The notes beneath the pieces were generated by a model that worked only from the letters and a program-made list of their open reading frames with translations, was not told the DNA's origin and made no database searches. Positions 14,945 to 28,000 of a stretch of DNA of 64,000 nucleotides are shown here, one piece after another. This DNA comes from Paenibacillus peoriae KCTC 3763. Lineage in GTDB: Bacteria > Bacillota > Bacilli > Paenibacillales > Paenibacillaceae. A program made the position numbers and the translations under genes. The stretch spans positions 62,001 to 126,000 of the forward strand of contig NZ_AGFX01000012.1 in NCBI RefSeq assembly GCF_000236805.1, written 5' to 3'. Position 1 is the stretch's first letter; the number at the start of each line of letters is the position of its first letter.

Positions 14945-17900
14945 TTAACGGTCTTTCACTTTTATAGTAATCGTTTTGCTCGAAACTTTTCCTGAGTCAT
15001 TGACCAGCTCAGCCCGATACTCATAGGTGCCCGCCTTTCGACCTTGAATGTTTGTAGTTGCACTTTGAGCCTGGGGAGTTTTGCTCGCCAGCGCTTGCGT
15101 GTCGATCAGCTCACCATTTTCATACAAATTATATGTTGTCGCATTGGTGCCCCACCACATATTCATGGAAACCGTGTAGTTGCCGTCACCGTCCCAATTG
15201 TCATGAGACAGCACCGGCATGCCAGGCAAAGCATCGGTTACTTTAACGACTAACGGATCACTGGTCGTTTTACCGGCAGCATTGATCAGCTCGGCCGTGT
15301 ATGTGTAGGTACCATTTGCTTTCCCCGTTACTGGAATGATGGCATGCTGTGCTCCAGGGGAAGCGGCTTGCAAAGCCTGAGTCCCGATCAGCTCGCCGTT
15401 TTCATACAGCTTGAGCTCATCACCGTTCGTGCCCCACCACAGGTTCATGATGATATGATAATTGCCACCCTTCAGCCCGTTGTCATGCCCGTTATCATCG
15501 GATAGTACAGGTTTGCCCGGCACTTCGCCAGTATTGGCTTTGCCGACAGTAACCGTTACAGGATTGGATACAACGGTTTTGCCTTCCAGAGTGACGCTGG
15601 CTGTAATTTCGGCGCTTCCCTCTTTTACTGCCTGGAGCTTGCCATACGTGTCCAGCGTAACGGACTCATGACTGCTGGTGTACTGTACAGAAGCATTACT
15701 TAAATCAGCTTCACTGCCATCCGTTAGTGTACCGCTGAGGTCCGTAGTTGCGGTTTCCCCTACGTTGAGATTTTGGTGGTCCAGCGTAAGCTGTACTTCT
15801 TGCAGCTCTGCCCCTGCTTGAACTGAAAAATCATCCAGCCCGCGCGGCTTTAACTGGTAATTCCCTTTAAAAATCGCTGATATCCCTGTTACTTTTGCTT
15901 CCTGTCCTTCCTGATATGGAAAGGATGCCCGGGTTACACCTGTACGTGCATCCACGCGAACATGATGACTTGTCTCCCCAGTTACCGCATCGAATTCAAA
16001 GGAACCGGCCGGAGTCGCGTCGATGATATTGCGAATTGTGGCAGAAGGAAGCTCAACCAGTTGCCCTTGATTGGCATCGCTTAGTTCCGTGACTGGCATG
16101 GCTGCCGGAAGCTGCCCTGCTCCCGTTTTTTCAATAGCCACCGGATCGGTCAGCTCCAGTTCACTGTTGTATAGCGCAAGGCCTGCTGTAATCTTTATCT
16201 GATCGCCCTGCTGGAAGCCGCTTTGATTTTGGTATACATAAATTCCTCCACTTTCGTCCTGCATATAAAAGGCTTGACCGCCAAAGGCGCCTGGCTGTGT
16301 CGTCACGATTCCCTCTAAGGTCACAACTTTGCCAGCTGGGAGGCTCCGTGCTTCGGCAATGCTAATGCGTGCCGGAACGGCATTTCCGTCCTCAGGCAGC
16401 GGCTGGGCCGGGACATCGGCCAACTCAACCGATTGGGTCAGCAGGTTGCTGCCGTTTTGTCTCAATCGAAGATTGGCCGCACCGCTGGTTCCTGGCTTGA
16501 TTCGTACGGTCAGGTCTTTGTAGGCATGCCCCTTGCTGTCAGATTCCAGACTAAATGCTCCACTATAGCCATACGAGGTCGGCCAAGTGCCATCCGGGTT
16601 TTGAATCTGGGCTACCTGGCTGCCGCCTGCTACATAAATGCCTGTGCTGAATCCGCTAACCGTGGTATTGGGAGCCAACTGGTCAGCAACAATTCGAATT
16701 TGAAAAGGCTGTGCATTCGGCAGTTGTTCCTGACGAACGATGCTGTACGCAGGTTGTGCACTGGCAGACGGTCCACCGTAAGAGCCAGGCTTAAAGGTCT
16801 TCTGATCCCACCACTTGTAGCCTGCTGCGGGAGCAGACCAAGGCTCGGCTTGCGGTTCGGTCGAAGCCTGCGGCTCTTCAAAAGACAGCAGCGCCGTCGG
16901 CTGGTCAAGCTGCATGCTTTTTACATCCGTCAGGCTGGTATAGTTCTCCTTCTTGGACAACCAGTCAATCAGGTTAACCAGCAGCACGGCGTCATCCTGC
17001 TCCTTGAAGCCATCATACGTCGTCTTCTTGGTTCCTGTCTCTTCGCGCAAATATTTTGGAGTTGCATCTTCGACAGGAGACGAATCCCCGATGAATGCTG
17101 CTTTGCCCAGCCCTAGTTTTGATACGGCTACATAGGGGCCCTCCGCTATGCCGCCTCCATTATAGACCCCCTGATCGACCGCACTGGCCCAAGCTTGATT
17201 CGTTTCAGGCAGGTATACGATACCCTTGGCTTTGGTCGGGTCCATGATCGCCAGCGTGGACCCGGCATGCATCGCGACATTGCTCACCCCTGCTGTAATG
17301 CCAAACGCCTGCGCCGGCTCCACAATCTGATTAGCGGTAATATCGCCCAATGCATTGTAGCGGAAACGCACACCAAACTGGCTGCCCAGCCAATCCGAGC
17401 TGACTACCCCCTGCATCGCTGCCGAGTTTCTTTCTTCCTCACTCATCCCTTTTGCCGGGTCTTCCCAAGCACCGCGACGGTAGCCGTTTATACTTTCCGA
17501 GCCGTCCCAGCGGTTTTTATTGCGGTCCGCATTATAATGATCTCCAATGAAGAAAATGCTGTTGCCTGCTTTGACATACTGCTCCATTGCAGCCTGTTCG
17601 CTTTGTTTAAAAGGAATATTCGGCTCTGCCGTCACAAATACATCATAATTTTTCAGATCATCGTAAGTAATCGGCGTAGCTTTGCGAAGCTCTTGCACAT
17701 CATAGCCACGGTTCGCTAGGGCCTGTCCGAAGTCGGAAAACCCTCCGTCAATGACCCAGTCTGCAGCGCCGGACGTCTGTCCGTGTGTATTATCGAACAG
17801 CACTTTTTTGCCAGCATTCTCATTTACTACCTTGGCGGCGATAAAAGGGGCCGGATCAGCCGGGCCTTCGGCCGATGCCGGTTGTATGCTGCTCGTAGCA

Positions 17901-17980
17901 CCAGCGTACAACGACAAAGTGAACACCATTGCAGTAGCGTATTTGATGCTGCGGGATGCAAAAAGACGAATGATTCCCAT
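14945..17980 (-). CDS. Secreted multidomain protein (GATase-like, YhcR-type OB, Big, ChiA-N-like repeats)
   Basis: A 1011-residue exported protein. Signal peptide residues 1-37 end at PASA|EG. Next is a GATase/DUF4350-like domain ([13 protein letters not shown] near the start, [22 protein letters not shown]). A beta-sandwich region follows (about 380-530), then an OB-type domain of the YhcR/DUF5689 kind ([30 protein letters not shown]), a bacterial Ig-like domain, and two C-terminal repeats with [20 protein letters not shown] and [18 protein letters not shown]. Homologues are often labelled endonuclease, but no catalytic nuclease motif is visible. ATG 17980 follows GGAGG; the upstream extension to 18034 overlaps an inverted repeat. 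Function unknown, extracellular binding likely. Confidence 0.75.
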   Translation of the reverse strand: MGIIRLFASRSIKYATAMVFTLSLYAGATSSIQPASAEGPADPAPFIAAKVVNENAGKKVLFDNTHGQTSGAADWVIDGGFSDFGQALANRGYDVQELRKATPITYDDLKNYDVFVTAEPNIPFKQSEQAAMEQYVKAGNSIFFIGDHYNADRNKNRWDGSESINGYRRGAWEDPAKGMSEEERNSAAMQGVVSSDWLGSQFGVRFRYNALGDITANQIVEPAQAFGITAGVSNVAMHAGSTLAIMDPTKAKGIVYLPETNQAWASAVDQGVYNGGGIAEGPYVAVSKLGLGKAAFIGDSSPVEDATPKYLREETGTKKTTYDGFKEQDDAVLLVNLIDWLSKKENYTSLTDVKSMQLDQPTALLSFEEPQASTEPQAEPWSAPAAGYKWWDQKTFKPGSYGGPSASAQPAYSIVRQEQLPNAQPFQIRIVADQLAPNTTVSGFSTGIYVAGGSQVAQIQNPDGTWPTSYGYSGAFSLESDSKGHAYKDLTVRIKPGTSGAANLRLRQNGSNLLTQSVELADVPAQPLPEDGNAVPARISIAEARSLPAGKVVTLEGIVTTQPGAFGGQAFYMQDESGGIYVYQNQSGFQQGDQIKITAGLALYNSELELTDPVAIEKTGAGQLPAAMPVTELSDANQGQLVELPSATIRNIIDATPAGSFEFDAVTGETSHHVRVDARTGVTRASFPYQEGQEAKVTGISAIFKGNYQLKPRGLDDFSVQAGAELQEVQLTLDHQNLNVGETATTDLSGTLTDGSEADLSNASVQYTSSHESVTLDTYGKLQAVKEGSAEITASVTLEGKTVVSNPVTVTVGKANTGEVPGKPVLSDDNGHDNGLKGGNYHIIMNLWWGTNGDELKLYENGELIGTQALQAASPGAQHAIIPVTGKANGTYTYTAELINAAGKTTSDPLVVKVTDALPGMPVLSHDNWDGDGNYTVSMNMWWGTNATTYNLYENGELIDTQALASKTPQAQSATTNIQGRKAGTYEYRAELVNDSGKVSSKTITIKVKDR

Positions 17981-18000
17981 TCTATTCCTCCTGTTGGTTA

Positions 18001-18032
18001 GTATTTGGTTCCAGCTAAGGGGAACCAAATAC
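18001..18032 (-). repeat. Perfect 12-bp inverted repeat upstream of the secreted-protein gene
   Basis: GTATTTGGTTCC (18001-18012) and GGAACCAAATAC (18021-18032) with an eight-base spacer. It sits directly 5' of the GGAGG ribosome site of the secreted-protein gene and 79 bases after the triE stop. No T-run follows on the minus strand, so it is not a standard terminator. It may be an operator, a stabilising 5' hairpin, or an mRNA boundary. Confidence 0.6.
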
Positions 18033-18110
18033 AAATTCTAGCGTCCATTTATGTTCGGACATGCAATGTTTTGTAAACGTTTAGGAAGAATAGATCTGAC
18101 AGATTATAAA

Positions 18111-21100
18111 TTAACGAATGCCGGACATATCATCGACCATTGGCTTTGAAGAGTCATGGGCCATATTTTGCTCCATGCTTCGGGCTATGCTTTGTATTAC
18201 GGTACGGATACGTTTTGCATTTTCCTCGACAAAACCAGGTTCCAGCAGTTCATAATGACTACCGATCAAGCTATGCTCTTCATAGCTTCCTTGTGTAGTG
18301 TCTTTCCATAAGAGTCGATTATCTCCTGTCCCCTTCACCGTTTCCGATCCAACAGCAACAAAACCGTGAATATTGGCCTGAATGGTCTCTGTGTTCACAA
18401 GCTGGTTGCCATACACCGCGTAGGCGATCATTTTACGCTGGTACGTGTCATTCAACAGCTCACGGTAGGACTCGGGAACCTGTTCCAGCATGGCGTGAAT
18501 TTCGTGCTCTGTTTCTTTGGCTGTGAAGGGCAGGGCTTCCGTCCTTCTGACCGAATCAAGCATAAAAATGTCGGATACAGCATGACCTTGACGCTCCAGC
18601 GTGCAGGCAGTCTTATGCGCCAGATTACCACCTATGGAATAGCCCAGCAGCACATACGGACCTTGCGCTTGCGTGCTAACGATCAAATCAACATACCGTG
18701 CCAGCATTTCCTGCTCATCCGCAGCATCATCTACGAATTCCAATCCATACACGACTGCATCCTGATCCAGTTGTTTCGCAAGCTCCGCGAACGACAGCCC
18801 ATATCCAAGCATGGGCGGAAAGCAGAAGATGGAGACAGGACCGTGTTCATTCAACCGAATGATTGGACTATCCGCCTTGTATTCCAGATCGGATTTCAAT
18901 AATGCGAGCGCCTGCTCTTCTATGGTCGGAAACTCCAGCACACTGCGAATTGGAAGCTCGATGTCTGTGGCAAGGTGAACTTTGCGCACCAACTCCAGCA
19001 CTTTCAAGGAATGTCCCCCCAATGTGAAAAAGTCATCGTGGATACCCACTTGCGGGATTTCGAGCACTTCCTGCCAAATGGCTGCCAGCAACTGCTCCAC
19101 TTCGGTTCGCGGTGCGGCATATTCTGTACCCGTGTGCAACGCTTTGTCCGGTGCAGGTAACGCTTTGCGGTCGATTTTGCCGTTGGCCGTCAGAGGAATA
19201 CGATCCAATTGTACAAAGGCGGATGGAATCATATAGCCTGGCAGGGTGGCCAACAATGCACTTCGAATCTCACGGACAGTCAGCTGTTTATCGGCAGTGA
19301 AGTAAGCACATAATTGCTGCTGGCCTGCACCATCCTGCACAGCGATAACAACGCTATCCCGTACGGACGGCACACTTGTCAGCCGCTCCTCCACCTCGCC
19401 CAGTTCGATCCGGTAGCCCCGGATTTTCACCTGATGGTCGATCCGACCCAGATATTCGATGTTGCCGTCCGGCATCCATCTCGCCAAATCGCCTGTACGG
19501 TACATCCGCTCATAGCCTGCTTTGCCATCGGCAAATGGATCGGCGACGAATTTCTCCGCCGTTAATTCCGGACGGTTCAGATACCCACGGGCTACGCCTA
19601 CACCGCTGATGCACAGTTCGCCCGCAACCCCGATCGGTTGCAATTGCTCCGTGCCTTCCTTCACGATGTACAGACAGATGTTCTGAATCGGTTTTCCGAT
19701 CGGAATCACCGTATATTCCTCCGTCGGCTCGCAATCGAAGTACGAGACGTCCACCGTCGCTTCCGTCGGGCCATACAGGTTGATCAGCTTCGCTCCAGCC
19801 AGGCTTGACACAAGCCGCTGGAACCGCGCCACATGCTGCGGCGGCAACGCTTCGCCGCTGGCAAATACATGGCGCAGCGTACCCAGCTTCGTCTGCATCA
19901 CTTCCCGTGGCTGCTGCTCCACATATTCCAGGAACGCATGTAGCATCGCTGGCACGAAGTGCATCGTGGTGACTCCGTCGCGGGCAATCGTATCGACGAT
20001 GTCCTCTGGATTCTTTTCCCCGCCAACCGACAACAGACTCACCTTCGAACCGACCATCGACCACCAGAACAGCTCCCACACCGACACATCAAACGTGAAG
20101 GCGGTCTTTTGCAGGATCGTATCCTCTGCGCCCAGGCCATAACGATCATGCATCCACAAAATCCGGTTCAGGACCGAATGATGCTCCACCATGACGCCCT
20201 TTGGTTTTCCGGTCGAACCGGAGGTGTAGATGATATAGGCAATATGTCGCGGTCCGCTCAGTGGCTCCAGATTCGAGCTGTCTTCGTGGTACATCTCCTT
20301 GCCATCCTGCTCCGGGCGATCCAGATTCAGCACCAGCACCTTGCCGTCGAAGCTCAAGGACGCTTGCTCGGCCACACGCGCTTGCGTCAGCACCAGCTTC
20401 GCTCCCGAGTCCTCCAGCATAAAGCGGATGCGATCTGCCGGATAGTCTGGATCGATCGGCACGTAGGCTCCGCCTGCCTTGAGGATCGCGTAGATACCTA
20501 CGATCATCTCCAGTGAGCGCTGCACCAGAATGCCTACCGGCTGATCCGGTTCGACGCCTTCCGCGCGCAAGGTACGTGCGAGACGATTGGCTCGCTCATT
20601 CAGTTCACGGTAGGTTAAAGATTGACGACCCCAAACTACGGCAATATGATCCGGCGTGCGTTCGGCCTGGTCTTCAAACAGCTTTTGGATCGTCTGATGG
20701 TGTGGATATACAGAGGCAGTATCATTAAATTCTCCCGTAATCTGTTGTTTCTCCGCCGCTGTAACCAGTTCCAGCTCTTCCACGCAAACATTCGGGTTAA
20801 GCAAAATTTGCTCCAGCAAACGTACAAAATGTCCATACAGACGCTCAATGTCTGCTTGATCATAGCAGAGCGCGTTATACATAAAACGAATCTTGATGTC
20901 TTCTCCCGGCATAACGACGACGCCCAGATCGTAATTGGTCTGCTCTGTAGCCACCACGTTGGAAATCGTGAATGTACCCTGCCCGTCATTTCCCAGCTCC
21001 TCGACCTGCTCATCCACCGGATAATTTTCAAACACCATAATATGGTTAATTAAATCCTGTTTCTGGTCGGTCAATGCCTGAATTTCAAACAGTGGATACG

Positions 21101-22085
21101 TATCATACGCATGAGAAGCCAGCGCCTGCTCCTGCATGTTCTTCATGATTTCTGCAAATGATTGCCCTGGCTCGGTACGAACGCGAACGGGAATCGTATT
21201 AATGAACAAGCCGATGATGTTCTCGACCCCGATAATATCCGATGGACGGCCTGAGACGACACTGCCAAATACGACATCATTGTGGTTGTTATATTTTTGC
21301 AGCACAATCCCCCATGCAGTTTGTAATAACGTATTCATGGTCACCTGATACCGCTTAGCCGTCTCCTCCACGCGGAGAGTCAGCTCATGCTCCAAATCCG
21401 TCACCCAATCGCTGGCTGTGTAGCCTTCACTCTTACGACCGGTTTTTACAGCAGGTAGCGCTGTTTGCTGCTCATACCCGGATAAATAGCTTCTCCAGTA
21501 GTCGGCTGACGTCTCGCGATCCTGTGCTTCCAGCCATTCAATAAAGCTGCTGTACGGCACTGCCGGTGCCAGCTCTGGCACTCTACCCTCCTGAAGTGCT
21601 GCATAGCTCTCAAACACTTCTTTATTCACAAGCGACAGACACCAGCCATCCATCACGATATGATGGAAACTCCACACAAAATGGTAATGGTCTTCCCCGG
21701 TGCGCAAAACCGCTACACGCAGCAGAACATCCCGGCGCAGATCAAAGCCCCGTGCTTTATCTTCCAGCTTGAAGCTCTTCAGCCAGGTGTCCCTTGTTTC
21801 CACATCCAGCTCGCGCAAATCTTCGTAATAAAAGCCACAGTCCCGGCTTCGATACACCACCTGCAACGGCTCCGTATCCCGGCCAAAATAAAAATGTGTA
21901 CGCAGCGCCTCATGCCGTCGAACCAGCATATTCAGGCTGTCTGCAAAAGCCTGAATGTCCAGTTGATCTTGCATATCATAAGAAAGCTGCTCAAAATACG
22001 CGTCATTGGCGGCTGCTTGACTATCGAGCTGGCTGTGAAACAGCATCCCTTTTTGCATCGGGGTCAGTGTATATATATTGTCGAC
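18111..22085 (-). other. NRPS module 13: C-A(Ser)-T-TE
   Basis: C13 (about 22085-20750) is D-to-L type with [10 protein letters not shown], matching the E domain before it. A13 (20730-19160) gives the pocket code DVWHFSLVD, the textbook Ser code. T13 has GGHSLKV (about 19000). TE (18860-18150) has GYSIGG and an ESYRE/GSHYELL tail with the likely catalytic His. The A core from LTYRELNE to IELGEVE is nearly identical to A4 and A6, while both flanks are not. Confidence 0.8.
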
Positions 22086-25000
22086 CTTACCCGCAGTACC
22101 CATTTCAGATAACAGGCTGTCCAAGCTCTCTACACTCATTCCTTTATAGGAAATATCACTTGGAGTCAGCTCCGGGTGTTCTTTATTGATGCAATGCGTC
22201 AAAATTTCGCGCAGACTCGCTTCCAGTAATTCCGCCAAACGCTCTATCGTCTCCGATCGATAGCTAGTACGACTATAGCTAATCGTCATCCCCAACTGGC
22301 CTCCCGAAATGATGCCGCCAAAATCCAGCGTATACGTCCGTGCCATGGTCAGGCTAAGTGGCATACCCCCACTGAAAGGGGATGATTGCAAGTCATTTCC
22401 CTTCATGTCCTGATCGAATTGTCCCAAATAGTTAAAGCTGATTTCGGGATCTGCTGTAAAAATGGCCGGAGATGCCGCCTGTCCCTGGCGATCGGCTAAG
22501 TATTTCAGTACGCCGCAGCCGATTCCTTTTTGCGGGATGCCGCGCAATCCTTCCTTCACATGCTTAATTCGCTGCGAAAGAGACAACTCTTCTGCCATAT
22601 CAAGCAAAACGGGATATTGGCTTGTAAACCACCCTACCGTCCGGGTAATGTCCACCTCTGGTAAAATCGCTTCCCGTCCATGCCCTTCCAGATGAATCAG
22701 GAAACGCTCATTTCCGCACCACGCTTGCAATGCCATCCCTACAGCAGTCAGCAGCAGGTCGTTAACCTCTGTACTGTAGGCGCGGTTTGCCTGTTTGAGC
22801 AGTTGCTCTGTCTCTTCATTGGTCCATACAGCGGTCACCGACTCGCTATCGCCAATGAGCAGCTTTTCGTGCTCGTTATACCCGTAATCCTGCGGTAAAG
22901 GAGCCAGTTCCACTTGCGCAAGCTCCTCCCAATACGCGCGCTCATGTTCAATGGCTGGACTGTTGGCATAAGCGTGCAGCTGCTCGGCCCACGTTTGGAA
23001 CGAATCCGTTTTATGAGGCAGCTGAATCACCTGTTCACCCTTGGAGGCTTGCTCATAAGCAGTCGCCAAATCCTCGAACAGAATGCGCCACGATACCCCG
23101 TCCACCACCAAATGGTGAATCACGACCAGCAGATGATCTCCATCCGGGCAACGGAACAGCCCCAGCCTCATGAGCGGGCCTTCACCCAAAGAAATGCCGG
23201 ATTGAATTTCATTGCATTTCGTGTCAATCATCTTCGCCAAGTCCTTCTCGCTTGCAGGGAAGTCCCTATAATCAAAACTCTCCAGATGGTACGATTCGCC
23301 TTCCTCCACACTGCGGTTCCATGCGATATGCCCGTTCTCCCCCGAATTTTCCCCTGAACGAAAAACCATACGCAATGCATCATGATGAGTGGTAATTTGC
23401 TCCAGCGCTTGACGGAGTGCCTGTTCATCATAGCCTTCCTGCCGGTAAAGCATGACAGATTGGTTAAAATAGTGCGGCTCCGCCGTAGGCTGTTCAAAAA
23501 ACCAGCGCTGAATCGGGGTAAGCAAAACATGCCCTGTAATTTCTCCCTGCTCCGCCATTCGGTTAACAGGCTGAATATAGGTGCTTAGTCCGGCAATTGT
23601 CGGGTACTTGAACAAGTCCTTCATTTCCAGCTTGTATCCCGCCTGAAACAAACGCGACGATACTTGGATGGCCTTGATGGAGTCGCCACCCAAATGGAAA
23701 AAGTTATCCTGTATCCCAACCTTCTGAATACCCAGAATGGCCCCCCAGGCCGCAGCCAGCGCCTGCTGAACATCCGTCTCGGGTGCCACATAATTCACGC
23801 CTGTGTCGACATTATGCTCAGGTGCAGGCAGTGCTCTGCGGTCTACTTTGCCATTCAGTGTCAAAGGCAGTCTGGAGAGCCGCACAAAGTAGGAAGGCAC
23901 CATATAGCCCGGCAGATCCTGCGATAAAACGTTACGTAAATCGCTGGCGCTCAATTCGCTGTCTGTTACAAAATATGCACACAGCTGTTTTTGCCCGTTA
24001 TTATCCTGCCGCACTATAACAACCGATTCCTTCACGCCTGCAATCGTGGACAATCGGGTTTCAATTTCACCCAGTTCGATGCGGTAACCGCGAATTTTGA
24101 CCTGCTCATCAATTCTTCCCTTGTACTCCAATACGCCATCAGCACGCCAACGCACCAAATCTCCTGTACGATAGCAATATTCTCCGGGCCGGAATGGACT
24201 TTCAATAAACTTTTCCGCTGTGAGCTCGGGCCGATTCAGATACCCCCGCGCCACGCCGTCACCACCCACGAGCAGCTCGCCCCATGCCCCGATAGGCTGC
24301 AGCTTTAACGAACGATTGACCACATACGTGGTCGAATGATCAATCGGACGCCCAATGGGAACAGCTTGGGTTTGCAGTTCTGTAATGTCATAAGTGGTGG
24401 AAAAAGTCGTGTTCTCCGTCGGCCCATAAACATTGGCCAAACGAAGGTGCGGATGCTCCTTCAGCACACGGTTAGCGTGTGGTACAGACAACACATCACC
24501 ACCCACGAGCAGTTCTCTCAGGGACGCAAACAAGCCAATGTCTTGCTGTGAATGCTGATTGAATAAAGCCGTGGTCATGAACATGGTATTAATGCGGTAC
24601 TCGTCAATCGCCTGTTTGAGCTTGGCGGTGTCCAAAATCGTGTCATGACTCACCAGATACAGATGGCCACCGTTCAGCAGTGTTCCCCAGATTTCGAACG
24701 TGGAGGCATCGAACACAACTGCACCTATTTGCAGCATACGCGTATTTTCGTCAAGTGAGGCATAGCTATTGTTTTTCACCAAACGCACGACATTGCGGTG
24801 ATTGATCATAACACCCTTCGGCTTTCCTGTCGTACCAGAGGTGTATATGACATGCGCGAGATCTGAAGCAGATCCACGAGTTGGAATAGCAGCTGATTTA
24901 TCCGTATGCGTATTAAGTTCAGGTTCGCTGCTCCATCTTGGATCATCACTCAAAGCGATAACCGGAATGCCTGGTTCAAAAGGAACCTGCTCACGTCGTT

Positions 25001-28000
25001 GTGCCAGTAACAGCTGGGCGCCGGAATCCTCCAGCAAATAACGGATGCGCTCCTCAGGATAATCGGCATCAATCGGAACGTAGGCTCCTCCAGCCTTCAA
25101 AATCGCCAGCATACCGACGATCAGTTCAATGGAGCGCTCAGCCATAATCCCTACCCGCTGTATCTCTGGCTCGGAGCCGCGCCGTATCCCTTGGGAAGCG
25201 AGTATGTGTGCCAGACGGTTGGAACGTTCATTCAGCTCGCGGTAGGAAAGCTGTGTGTCTGCAAAGGTGATGGCCAGCCGATCCGGTGATTGTGCTGCCT
25301 GTTCCTCGAACAGCACAGACAGCACTTGATCCCGTGGATACGGATAGCCTGCTGCTGTATTGTTGAATTGTTGCACAAGCTGCTCTTTTTCTTGGGCCGA
25401 AACCATTTCAATAGCCGCAAGAACGGTATCCGGCTGTTCTATAACCGCATTGATAAGCTGCTGCAAATGTACAGCCAGTCGTTCGATGGTTTCCCGTTTG
25501 AACAGCCGGGTTCCGTATTGAAAAGCGCAGGCAATTTGCTGCCCATCCTCCAGCGCGAACAGACTCAAATCAAATTTGGCCGTTGTTTGTTCACTCGGAT
25601 AGGGTGCCAATTGCAGCCCTGCCAGCTGCTGCTCTTTTTGCTCCAGATTTTGCAGAGCAAACATGGTATCAAATAACGGATTACGGCTTAAATCTCGATC
25701 CACGCCCAGCTTGTCCACCAGCTCTTCAAACGGATAATCCTGATGCTCAAAAGCCTTTAGCGCGTTATCCTTGACCTCCAGGACGTAATCGCGGAATGTT
25801 TTCCCGCCTTCCGGGTAATTACGGATTGCCAATGTATTTACAAACATCCCGATCAGATTGCCCAGATCAGCATGGGGACGCCCCGCAATCGGCGAACCGA
25901 CAATAATATCCTCCTGCCCGCTATAGCGGCTAAGCAAAGCCGTATAGGCAGCCAACAGCACCATGTATAATGTCGATTCCGTCTGTACCGCTATGCTTTT
26001 TAAGCCTTCGCTTTGTCGTTGGTCAAGCGTAAATTCCAGCAAATCTCCTTCAAAGCTTCTCACCGCAGGGCGTGGATAATCAGTCGGTAGATCAAGCACA
26101 GGCAGCTCTCCCGCGAAGGTATTGAGCCAGTACTTTTCCTGTTCCCGGTAGCGTTCACTTTGCTGCTGTTTCTGTTGCCAAGCGGCGTAGTCTTTATACT
26201 GAATGCGCAGCGATGGCAGCGTGTCTCCTGCATATAAACGAATGAAGTCCTGAATCAGTACATTTATAGAGGTGCCGTCCGAAATGATGTGATGCATATC
26301 CAGCAGCAAAATATGATGCTCTGGGTCTGTTTCAATCAAACCAACTCGGAATAACGGAGCCTGTCCAAGATCGAACGGCTGGACAAAGTTGCGTACCAGC
26401 TCATCCGCCTCCTTTGTGGCAGCTCCGTGAGCATAAGTCAACTCCATGCGAAAAGGAACCTTGTCATGTACTCGCTGGACAGGTTCACCGTTCATGGTTT
26501 CAAAGCTTGTGCGCAATGTTTCATGGCGGTCAATAAGCTGACGGAACGCGTTGTCCAGTGCCTTATGATCGAGTGAACCTGTCAATGTCAGGGCGCCGGG
26601 TATGTTATAGCTAATTCCCGCTCCATCAAGCTGATTGAGGATGTACATCCGTTTTTGTGCCGAAGATACTGCATAAAATGGCTTATTCTCCGAAACAGGG
26701 ATGGATTCATAGGTGGTTTGCTCCAGTGCTTCAATAACCTGCGCGAGCTGTTCGATGGTTGGGTGCTGGAACAGATCCTTTAGCTGTACATTTTTATGCA
26801 ATTCCTTATGGATGAGCGATATGACATGTGTCGCCCGCAGAGAGTGTCCTCCCGCTTCAAAAAAGTTATCCTTAATCCCAATGCGATCTAGCTCCAGCAC
26901 ATCTTTCCAGATGCTCGCCAGTTGTACTTGCAATTGATTTTGAGGAGGCACATATTCTGCGCCTGAGCTTATGCTTCCCTCCGGCTGCGGCAACGCCCGA
27001 CGATCCACCTTGCCATTCGGCGTCAGCGGCAATTGCTCCAGCTGCACGAAATACGACGGCACCATGTAGCCTGGCAGTCCCTGGCTCAAAGCGCTGCGCA
27101 GCTCACTTGCCGCTACATCTGCATGGGTCACCACGTAAGCGCAGAGTTGCTTTTGCCCCTGCTCGTCGTCCCGTGCGATGGCAACAGCCTCACGCACCGC
27201 TTCCAGCTTCAGCAGCTGGGCTTCCACCTCGCCCAGTTCGATCCGGTAGCCCCGGATTTTCACCTGGGCGTCAATCCGTCCTTTGTATTCCAGCGTTCCG
27301 TCCGCATTCCAGCGCACCAGGTCGCCTGTGCGATAGCAACGTTCTCCGCTGCGGAACGGACTATCGATGAACTTTTCAGCCGTCAGGTCAGGACGGTTGC
27401 GGTAGCCCCGTGCCACCCCGTCGCCGCCCACGATCAGCTCTCCCCATGCCCCGACGGGCTGCAGCTGCATCGAACGGTCCACGACATACGCCGTCGAGTT
27501 ATGGATCGGGCTGCCAATCGGCACCGATGCGGATTGCACGCCGCTAATCGCATGCGTGGTGGAAAAGGTCGTATTTTCGGTCGGCCCATAGCCGTTAATA
27601 ATCCGCAGATTCGGATGAACTTCCAGCACGCGGTTAATGTGCGGGACGGACAGCACATCCCCGCCAACCAGCAGCTCCCGTATCCCCTCGAACAGCTCCA
27701 GATCCTGCTGGGACAGCTGGTTAAAGAGCGGCGCGGTCAGCCACATCGTGGTAATGCCATGGCTGTGGACAGCTTCCTTGAGCTTCGGCGCGTCCAAAAT
27801 AATATCCTGGCTCACCAGCACTAGCTGTCCACCGTTCAATAGCGCCCCCCAAATTTCGAAGGTGGACGCGTCAAAGACAACAGCCCCGGTCTGCAAAATA
27901 CGGGTATCGGCATCCAGTTGCGCATAGTTTGTGTTTTTCACCAAACGTACGACATTGCGGTGCTCCACCATAACCCCTTTGGGTTGGCCTGTAGTCCCTG

